Part shown: positions 31,057 to 37,700 of the stretch, piece by piece
How the letters are laid out: each line of letters starts with the position of its first letter
How positions within the stretch are numbered: position 1 is the first letter of the stretch
NCBI RefSeq assembly: GCF_000980895.1
Contig: NZ_LAZX01000094.1
Coordinates: forward strand, 682,001-746,000
Direction of reading: 5' to 3'
From: Sphingomonas sp. Ag1
GTDB taxonomy: Bacteria > Pseudomonadota > Alphaproteobacteria > Sphingomonadales > Sphingomonadaceae
Length of the DNA stretch: 64,000 nucleotides
Position numbers and translations under genes: made by a program
The notes under the pieces: model-generated
What the model was told of the DNA's origin: nothing
The model's database searches: none
What the model saw: the letters and a program-made list of their open reading frames with translations, nothing else

Positions 31057-32145
31057 TCAGCGCGGCAGCATCGTGCTGCGCGCGATCTTGGCGATGAGGC
31101 CCGGCATGCCGACGTAATTGGCCTTGTAATAGGGCGATTCGCGATCGAGCACGGTGCTCAGCCGGCGATGAGCCTCGCCCAGCGCGTGATAGGGCACGCC
31201 CGGCAGCAGATGGTGCAGCGCGTGGTAGCGCAGGCCAACCGGCGCCCAGAGCGCGGGCAGCGTGGCCGGCGGCGGCACATTGACCGAGTCGAGATACTGG
31301 GCGGTGACGGTCATCACCTCGCCCTCATTCTCCCACAGGTGCGCGACCAAGGTCCGCAGCTGATTGATGACCGCGACGCCCGAGGCGACCGCCATCATGA
31401 TGGCAAAGGCGCGCAGCGGCAGCGTGCCGGTGGCAACCAGGGCGATCAGCGACATCGCCCAGACGGCGCATGCGGTCTCGATCGCGATCCACTGGCGACG
31501 GAAATCCCCCTCCGGCAGGCGGCGGCGGAATTGCGGGTTGATCGCCAGCGCCGAGAAACGCTCCACCACCATGCGGCGCAGCGACGGCGACAGCAGCGAC
31601 AGCGGCGACAGCACGCCGTAGCGGAAAATCAGCGCGAACGGCGCCAGCGCGGCGACCAGCACGAACACCGGCAGCGACCACGGCTTCATCAGCGCGAGCG
31701 GCAGGTATTCGGGATCGTCGCTGGTACCGTAGCGGGTGCGCGCGTGGTGAAGATTGTGGACGCCCTCATACATGAACGAGGGCACCAGCATCGGCACGCC
31801 GATGAAGATGTTATAGCCCAGCCGGAAATGCGGCAGCGACGCATGCTTCACATGGGTGAGTTCATGGATGAAGCTCATCCCGCGATAGAGCGCGAACATC
31901 GCCACCACGCCGGCGACGATCGTCAGCCACAGCGGGGTCGCGGCGATCGCCACGGCGAGACCGGCATAGCCGATCGCCACCGAGCCGAGGAAGTCAGCCC
32001 AATAGACGGCGGGCCGCGGCGCGTTCAGATCCCGCGTCAGTTCAGCCGCCGCCTTCAGCATCGCACGGTCATCGGCGATGCGCACACGCGCGGTCGGGGT
32101 GGCTGCTGCTCGGGACAGAGTCGTGGTCGGCATGGGGGTGTCCAT
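31057..32145 (-). CDS. Membrane fatty acid desaturase
   Basis: A 362-residue integral membrane di-iron desaturase from the ATG at 32145 (a second ATG at 32133 would remove four residues). Three histidine boxes are clear: HELTHVKH (His94, 98, 101), HNLHH (His130, 133, 134) and HALHH (His308, 311, 312). Hydrophobic segments at about 52-87, 110-128, 155-180 and 225-262 flank them. The substrate cannot be read from sequence. The position beside sphingolipid genes makes a sphingoid base or ceramide-linked acyl chain possible. Confidence 0.88.
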   Translation of the reverse strand: MDTPMPTTTLSRAAATPTARVRIADDRAMLKAAAELTRDLNAPRPAVYWADFLGSVAIGYAGLAVAIAATPLWLTIVAGVVAMFALYRGMSFIHELTHVKHASLPHFRLGYNIFIGVPMLVPSFMYEGVHNLHHARTRYGTSDDPEYLPLALMKPWSLPVFVLVAALAPFALIFRYGVLSPLSLLSPSLRRMVVERFSALAINPQFRRRLPEGDFRRQWIAIETACAVWAMSLIALVATGTLPLRAFAIMMAVASGVAVINQLRTLVAHLWENEGEVMTVTAQYLDSVNVPPPATLPALWAPVGLRYHALHHLLPGVPYHALGEAHRRLSTVLDRESPYYKANYVGMPGLIAKIARSTMLPR

Positions 32146-32241
32146 TGGCCCAAGATAGTGGCGATACGGTGGCTGGAACAGGTGCGCGCCGCGCGGAAAG
32201 GCCGCTCGCCATGATCGCTTCGGGCGATTACACGCAGCGTC

Positions 32242-33396
32242 ATGACCGGCTCTCTCACCATCCGCCCCGTGACGGGCAAGCGCGACCGCAAAACGTTCAT
32301 CGACCTGCCGTTCCGCCTGTACAAGGATGATCCCAACTGGGTTCCGCCGCTGAAGCGCGAGGCGCTGGGGCTGCTCGATCCCGAGAAGAACGGATGGTAC
32401 AGCCACGCCAAGGCGCAGCTGTTCCTGGCCGAGCGCGACGGGCGCGTGGTGGGGCGTATCTCCGCGCATATCGACCTTCTGGCGCTGGACATGCCGGCCG
32501 CGCAGGGCTTTGGCCCCGGCACCGGGCAATGGGGGCTGATGGAGGCGGAGGACGACGGCGTGTTCCGCGCGCTGATCGAACGCGCCGAGCAGTGGCTGCG
32601 CGAACAGGGCATGACCCGCGTGCTGGGGCCGATCTCGCAATCGATCTGGGAAGAACCGGGGCTGCTGATTACCGGCTACGACCATCCGCCGTCCGTGATG
32701 ATGGGCCATGCCAAGCCGGAATATCGCGGGTGGATCGAGGCGGCCGGCTATGCCCCGGTCAAGCAAATGATGACCTATGAGCTGGATATCACGCAGGAAT
32801 TCCCGCCGATCGTCCAGCGGATCATCAAATCGGGCGAGAAGAACCCGCGCATCAACGTGCGCCCGGTCGATAAGTCGCGGTTCGACGAGGAAGCGGCGAT
32901 CATCCTGGGCATCCTGAACGATGCCTGGAGCGACAATTGGGGGTTCGTTCCCCTCACCCCGCCCGAAATCCGCGATGTGGGCGTGAAGCTGAAGCCGATC
33001 GTCTTCAACGACCTGATCCGCATCGCCGAGGTGGATGGCGTGCCGGTCGCCTTCATGATCACCCTCCCCGACCTGAACGAGCCGTTGAAGGGGCTGAACG
33101 GGTCGCTGCTGCCGTTCGGCTGGGCGAAGCTGCTGCTGTGGCTGCGCAAGCCGAAGGTGCGTACGATGCGCGTGCCGCTGATGGGGGTGGTGAAGAGCCT
33201 GCAATCGTCGCGCATGGCGAGCCAATTGGCGTTCATGATGATCGAGTACATCCGCCGCGCGGCGGTGCAGGATTATGGTGCCTCGCGCGGCGAGATCGGC
33301 TGGATCCTCGATGACAACCAGGGGATGCGGTCAATCGCCGAGACGATCGAGAGCCACGTCAACAAGGTCTATCAGGTGTACGAAAAGGCGCTGTGA
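32242..33396 (+). CDS. bcerS: GNAT-like protein, probable bacterial ceramide synthase
   Basis: A 384-residue soluble protein opening TGSLTIRPVTGKRDRK and containing FIDLPFRLYKDDPNWVPPL, AQLFLAERDGRVVGRISAHI and the highly conserved GPISQSIWEEPGLL. This family is often annotated as N-acetyltransferase or even dATP pyrophosphohydrolase. A Caulobacter member encoded near serine palmitoyltransferase was reported as the bacterial ceramide synthase bCerS, which N-acylates the long-chain base. The family match is from memory of that protein; the location 5.7 kb from spt supports it. It is divergent from the desaturase. Confidence 0.75.
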   Translation: MTGSLTIRPVTGKRDRKTFIDLPFRLYKDDPNWVPPLKREALGLLDPEKNGWYSHAKAQLFLAERDGRVVGRISAHIDLLALDMPAAQGFGPGTGQWGLMEAEDDGVFRALIERAEQWLREQGMTRVLGPISQSIWEEPGLLITGYDHPPSVMMGHAKPEYRGWIEAAGYAPVKQMMTYELDITQEFPPIVQRIIKSGEKNPRINVRPVDKSRFDEEAAIILGILNDAWSDNWGFVPLTPPEIRDVGVKLKPIVFNDLIRIAEVDGVPVAFMITLPDLNEPLKGLNGSLLPFGWAKLLLWLRKPKVRTMRVPLMGVVKSLQSSRMASQLAFMMIEYIRRAAVQDYGASRGEIGWILDDNQGMRSIAETIESHVNKVYQVYEKAL

Positions 33397-33412
33397 GCGC
33401 CGGTGAACCGCG

Positions 33413-33451
33413 GGGTCTCGCGCAGCGGCCAGACCGGCCGTGCGCGAGCCC
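33413..33451 (+). terminator. Hairpin after the ceramide synthase-like gene
   Basis: A long GC-rich stem (GGTCTCGCGCA and GGCC on the left, GGCCG and TGCGCGAGCC on the right, with a one-base bulge) starting 17 bases after the stop. No T run, so a terminator role is tentative. Confidence 0.4.
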
Positions 33452-33463
33452 GGTAAGCGGCAC

Positions 33464-33721
33464 TTAACGGCGCGCGAGCGGGTCAGTGCCCTGTGCGACC
33501 CAGGTCGCGCGCGTCTGGCAATAGCGACGGGCGATGCCCGGGCCACTGAGCGTGTCGATCACGCACACGCGGCGCTGGTCGGTTTCGGGATCGAACGAGC
33601 GGGCGCCATACTGATCGGCGGGGATGGTCGGCGCAGGTGCCGGCGCAGGTGCCGGGCGCGGCGCGGGTTCGGGGGCGGCGCCCAGCATGAGGGCGGCGGT
33701 GGCGATGGCGGTGATGGTCAT
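33464..33721 (-). CDS. Small secreted hypothetical protein with Pro/Ala linker
   Basis: An 85-residue protein from the ATG at 33721, which has AGAGGA six bases upstream. A signal-like hydrophobic N-terminus (MTITAIATAALMLGAAP) is followed by an Ala-Pro repeat linker (about residues 17-35) and a short domain with two cysteines (RRVCVIDTLSG and RRYCQTRATW). Probably periplasmic or cell-envelope attached. No recognised family. Confidence 0.7.
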   Translation of the reverse strand: MTITAIATAALMLGAAPEPAPRPAPAPAPAPTIPADQYGARSFDPETDQRRVCVIDTLSGPGIARRYCQTRATWVAQGTDPLARR

Positions 33722-33985
33722 GGCGTATCCTCTCAAGTTCCGAACAGCGCCCCTTTCGCGCTGTCACCTGAGACTTTGCATTGACCGTGCCAATTGCTTT
33801 ACGGACGCCATTTCAATGACTTAGCAAAAGCATCAATGTGCATGTTGCCGATGATGGGCGCCGTGCACCAAGTGACGGCGCGTTTTACCATCCAAGCGAT
33901 GTGCGCTGACGGACGCACGGGTACCCCCTGTCCGACAGTGAACGATTGGGAAGCGAACGGAACGCGGTGGCCGCCGCCCGGTGAT

Positions 33986-34759
33986 TCAGTCGCGCAGGCG
34001 AACCCAGGTGGGCGCGTGATCGCTGGCCTTGTCCCGGCCACGATAGTCCTTGTCGACACCGGCCTCGACCAGCCGATCGGCAACGGCGGGTGACAGCAGC
34101 AGGTGATCGATGCGGAAGCCCGCGTCGCGGCGCCACGCGCCCGCCTGATAATCCCAGAAGGTCCACACGCCGCCGGCGGGATGACGCACGCGCAGCGAAT
34201 CGGTCCACCCTTGCGCCAGCAGCGCGCGATAGGCGGCGCGGCTTTCCGGCTGCATCAGCGCATCATCGGCCATCGCGCGGGTGGAGAAGGTATCATCGTC
34301 ATTGGGGATGACGTTGTAATCGCCCGCCAGCACGGTCGGCGTCTCGGCCGCCAGCAAAGCGCGCGCACGGGCGGCGAGCCGGTCCATCCAGCGCAGCTTA
34401 TAGTCGAACTTCGGGCCCGGCTGCGGATTGCCGTTGGGCAGATAGATGGACGCGACGGTCAGGCCGTCGACGTCGCATTCCAGATAGCGGCTGTGATCAT
34501 CGTCGGGCTCACCATCCAGGCCCCGCTGACGCTCGACCGGATCGGCGCCGCGAGCGAGCACGGCGACGCCGTTGAACCCCTTTTGCCCATGCCACACCGC
34601 GCCATAACCGGCGGCGCGGATGTCATCGATCGGGAAGGTATCGTCAGCGGTCTTGAGCTCCTGCAGGCAGACGATGTCCGGCTGCTGCTCGGCGAGATAT
34701 TCCAGCAGGCGCGGCAGGCGGGCCTTGATGCCGTTGACGTTGTAGCTGACGATTTTCAC
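33986..34759 (-). CDS. xth: Exodeoxyribonuclease III
   Basis: A 257-residue AP endonuclease/3'-exonuclease of the EEP fold for base-excision repair. Catalytic residues are visible: Asn7 (YNVNGIKAR), Glu34 (CLQELKT), Asp147 and Asn149 (AGDYNVIP), and Asp247-His248 (KASDHAPTWV). It follows erpA by nine bases and is last in its cluster. The 264-base space 33722-33985 beyond it shows no gene. Confidence 0.96.
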   Translation of the reverse strand: MKIVSYNVNGIKARLPRLLEYLAEQQPDIVCLQELKTADDTFPIDDIRAAGYGAVWHGQKGFNGVAVLARGADPVERQRGLDGEPDDDHSRYLECDVDGLTVASIYLPNGNPQPGPKFDYKLRWMDRLAARARALLAAETPTVLAGDYNVIPNDDDTFSTRAMADDALMQPESRAAYRALLAQGWTDSLRVRHPAGGVWTFWDYQAGAWRRDAGFRIDHLLLSPAVADRLVEAGVDKDYRGRDKASDHAPTWVRLRD

Positions 34760-34768
34760 GAGGACGGC

Positions 34769-35107
34769 TTACACCGAGAAGCTGGTGCCGCAACCGCATC
34801 CTGATGCTGCAATCGGATTGTCGACCTTGAACGCCGCGCCGCCGAGCGATTCGACGAAGTCGACCGAGGCACCGCGCACGAGATCGAGGCTGATTTCGTC
34901 CACGACAAGCTTGACGCCATCCGTCTCGGCGACCTGATCACCCGGCTCCGGCGCGTCGGCCAGACCAAAACGATATTGGAACCCGGAACAGCCGCCCCCC
35001 TCCACCGAGAGGCGCAGGATGGCAGGCTTTTGCTGCTTTTCCGCAATCGCCGCCACACGGGCGGCGGCGGAGGGCGTCAAGGCGATATCGGGTGCAAGCG
35101 TTGCCAT
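34769..35107 (-). CDS. erpA: A-type iron-sulfur cluster insertion protein (ErpA/HesB family)
   Basis: A 112-residue carrier with the three conserved cysteines Cys40 (GGGCSGFQY), Cys104 and Cys106 (GCGCGTSF). It delivers iron-sulfur clusters to apo-enzymes; IspH in this window is a known type of client. It sits between the M23 peptidase gene (40 bases upstream) and xth (nine bases downstream), suggesting a shared message. Confidence 0.94.
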   Translation of the reverse strand: MATLAPDIALTPSAAARVAAIAEKQQKPAILRLSVEGGGCSGFQYRFGLADAPEPGDQVAETDGVKLVVDEISLDLVRGASVDFVESLGGAAFKVDNPIAASGCGCGTSFSV

Positions 35108-35147
35108 GAGAGCGAAATAGGATCGCCGCGGCGCGCCCGCAACCGGA

Positions 35148-36338
35148 TCAGTGACCCAGGCCGTCCTGTGCCGCCGGGCCGCTGGTCGACACCGGAATTT
35201 GGCCGACCGAGCGATCCTGCGCCGCGAGCAGATAATCCGCCGTGGTCAGGAAGGGGATCGGGTTCACGGCGCGGCCGTCAATACGCACTTCATAATGGAG
35301 GTGCGGGCCGGTCGAACGGCCGGTGGAGCCCATCAGGCCGATCATCTGACCGCGGCGCACGCGCGCATTGTTGCTGATGAGGATCTTCGACAGGTGGCCG
35401 TAGCGGGTGGTAATGCCCTTGCCGTGATTCAGCTCGATCATGTTGCCATAGCCGCCCTGACGCGCGGCATGGTTCACGACGCCATCGGCGGTCGCATAGA
35501 TCGGCGTGCCGGTCGGACCGGGGATATCGACCCCGGCATGCATCGCAGCGGTGCCGCGGAACGGATCGCTGCGCACGCCGAAATTGCTGGTGAAGGTGAG
35601 GTGCTGGACCGGCTGAACCGACGGGATCGAGATGACCCCCTGCTCCAGCGTGTCGAGCTTCTTCCAGGTCATGAACAGCGAGCGGAATTGCGCATCGGCG
35701 TTCAGATCAGCCGTCGCCTCGGCGCTGGCGGCCGGGATCAGCGGGCCGCCCATGCCGGTGTTCTTACCGCCCTTGGCAACACGCTCCGGCCGAAGGCCGC
35801 GCTCACGCAGCGCCTCTGCTGCCGACTGATAGCGGTCGTTGAGGTGATCGAGCGCGAGTTCGGCCAGGATCTCCTGGCGACGCTCGATCTTGGCGAAGGG
35901 AGCGACCGCATAGGCGGCCAGGCGGTCACCCGCCGGATCGATCTTCAGCGTGGCAAGCGCCAGCTTCTTCTCGTCACCCACGCCAGTCAGCGCGGCAGCG
36001 AGCAGTGCCTGGCGGTTTTCGAGCTGAGCAGCACGCGCCTCCGCAGCCTTGCGGACATTGGCCACGCGCTGGTGCATGTGGACGAGCTTGCGCTCCATCG
36101 TCTCGATCCGCTCGGCCTGCGGCGCAGCGGCGCCGGCCTGACCGGCGGCAGCGGCGGCGCCGTAGCCCGCGAAGGCGACCACGACCGCGGCGGTCCCGGC
36201 CAGCGCGCCCTGCGAGAGGCGGCCCAGGCGGATCCGGCGCACAGCGCGGCCATCATGGAAGATCACGTTGCGTGGGGAGAAGAGCAGGCGGGCGCCAGCA
36301 GCGATGCGGTTGGCCGGCGCGGAAGAAATCTTGGACAT
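35148..36338 (-). CDS. M23 family metallopeptidase
   Basis: A 396-residue protein starting MSKISSAPANR, chosen because upstream in-frame codons lack family character. A membrane anchor lies at about residues 45-68 (LAGTAAVVVAFAGYGAAAAA), then a coiled coil (about 75-115) and a C-terminal LytM domain. The zinc ligands are in HAGVDIPGP and HLHYEV, with the GHLSKI histidine also present. It is probably a cell-wall endopeptidase or an EnvC/NlpD-like activator facing the periplasm. Confidence 0.9.
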   Translation of the reverse strand: MSKISSAPANRIAAGARLLFSPRNVIFHDGRAVRRIRLGRLSQGALAGTAAVVVAFAGYGAAAAAGQAGAAAPQAERIETMERKLVHMHQRVANVRKAAEARAAQLENRQALLAAALTGVGDEKKLALATLKIDPAGDRLAAYAVAPFAKIERRQEILAELALDHLNDRYQSAAEALRERGLRPERVAKGGKNTGMGGPLIPAASAEATADLNADAQFRSLFMTWKKLDTLEQGVISIPSVQPVQHLTFTSNFGVRSDPFRGTAAMHAGVDIPGPTGTPIYATADGVVNHAARQGGYGNMIELNHGKGITTRYGHLSKILISNNARVRRGQMIGLMGSTGRSTGPHLHYEVRIDGRAVNPIPFLTTADYLLAAQDRSVGQIPVSTSGPAAQDGLGH

Positions 36339-36468
36339 CGAACCCCGAGCAAGATTGTTGAAGCGCGCGCGACCAGGACGAGCCCACGCACGACGCATGT
36401 TCAAAAAACTGGTCTGGATTGCGGCCCCCCGCTCACCGGACACCGTCAACTGCCCTTCTTTTGAGCAG

Positions 36469-37257
36469 TTAAGCAATAGCGCCGTAGTAATCCCGCGTCA
36501 GGCCGGCAGACTCGCGCGCTGAGTCGTTGAACGGACCTTTCACGACGCCCCGAAAACGGCCTCCAATGAGGGATTTCCAGTGGGTCGGGGGGTGCAAACC
36601 GGCCGCCGCGCACCGCTCCTCGAACCACCGCGTACCGACCGAAACGTGCCGGATTTCATCGGTGTAGATGCGGTGGAGGATGCGCGCGCTGGCCGCATCG
36701 CCGGCGGCGTGGAAGCGGTCAACGGTGGCCGGCGTCACGTCGAGCCCGCGCGCCTCCAGCGCCATCGGGACGACGGCGAGCCGGGCGAGTACGTCATCGG
36801 CGGTCGCATCCGCTGCCTCCCACAGCCCGGCATGGGCCGGGAGCGCGCCATAATGGCTGCCCATCGCGCGCAGCCGGCGATCGAGCAGTGCGAAGTGCAT
36901 CGCCTCGTCCGCGCCGACGCCAATCCAGTCGTCCACGAATTCCCGCGGGAAGGCCGCGCCAAAACGCCCGGCCATGTCGAACGCCAGGTCGATCGCGACG
37001 AATTCGATATGCGCCAGTGCATGAAGCAGCGCGATGCGGCCCCGCTCCGACCCGCCCTTCCCCCGTTTCGGCATCCGGCCGGGAGGCAGCAATTCGGGCT
37101 GCTCGGGCCGTGCCGGTGCATCGGGCATGGCGACGTCGAAGCTGTGGGTGAGCCGCCCCGCGCGCCACGCACGTGCCGCCTGACGCGCGGCCTTCACCTT
37201 GGTGGCGGGGTCCGCCGCGTTGAGCACGTCGCGCGCGGCGGCGGCGATGGTTGTCAC
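36469..37257 (-). CDS. DUF455 ferritin-like protein
   Basis: A 262-residue helical protein of the DUF455 group. Metal-ligand-like motifs typical of a di-iron four-helix bundle are present: HALAHIEFVAIDLAFD, ADEAMHFALL and RIYTDEIRHVSVG. The function is not established; the fold suggests an oxidase or hydroxylase such as a tRNA-modifying enzyme. It overlaps the peroxiredoxin stop by four bases and is downstream of glnE in the same direction. Confidence 0.85.
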   Translation of the reverse strand: MTTIAAAARDVLNAADPATKVKAARQAARAWRAGRLTHSFDVAMPDAPARPEQPELLPPGRMPKRGKGGSERGRIALLHALAHIEFVAIDLAFDMAGRFGAAFPREFVDDWIGVGADEAMHFALLDRRLRAMGSHYGALPAHAGLWEAADATADDVLARLAVVPMALEARGLDVTPATVDRFHAAGDAASARILHRIYTDEIRHVSVGTRWFEERCAAAGLHPPTHWKSLIGGRFRGVVKGPFNDSARESAGLTRDYYGAIA

Positions 37258-37700
37258 AGGGCGCGCGCCGCGGCCAGCACCTCCGCCGCATGTCCGGGGA
37301 CTTTCACCTTGCGCCAGGCGCGGGCGAGCTGGCCGTCGCGGCCGAACAGGAACGTTGCGCGCTCGATGCCCATGTAGCGGCGGCCGTACATGGATTTTTC
37401 CACCCAGGTGCCGAACGCCTCGCAGGCGGAGCCATCCTCATCGCTGGCGAGCGCCACGGCGAGATCGTATTTCGCGACGAACTTCTCATGCTTGGCCGGC
37501 GGATCCTTGGACACGCCGATCACGACGACGCCTGCGGACGCAAACTCCCCGGCCATGGCGGAAAAATCCTGCGCCTCGCGCGTGCAGCCGGCAGTATCGT
37601 CCTTGGGATAGAAATAGACGACCAGCGGCAGCGGCTGATCCTTCAGGCGGAGCGGCTGACCATCAATCGCGGTCAGCGTCACGTCCGGCAGTGTGTCCAT
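37254..37700 (-). CDS. bcp: Thioredoxin-dependent peroxiredoxin (BCP/PrxQ)
   Basis: A 148-residue peroxiredoxin that reduces organic hydroperoxides and H2O2. The peroxidatic Cys39 is in DDTAGCTREAQDF, where the usual Thr-Pro-Gly is Thr-Ala-Gly. The resolving Cys five residues later is replaced by Gln44; Cys92 (GSACEAFG) may serve instead. The start overlaps the end of glnE by 38 bases, which is unusually long. Confidence 0.93.
   Translation of the reverse strand: MDTLPDVTLTAIDGQPLRLKDQPLPLVVYFYPKDDTAGCTREAQDFSAMAGEFASAGVVVIGVSKDPPAKHEKFVAKYDLAVALASDEDGSACEAFGTWVEKSMYGRRYMGIERATFLFGRDGQLARAWRKVKVPGHAAEVLAAARAL

Noticed and set aside
33722..33985. Possible small gene in the gap between xth and the small secreted protein
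   Set aside because: The only frame (from 33794 on the plus strand) runs deep into xth antisense and lacks a ribosome-binding site.
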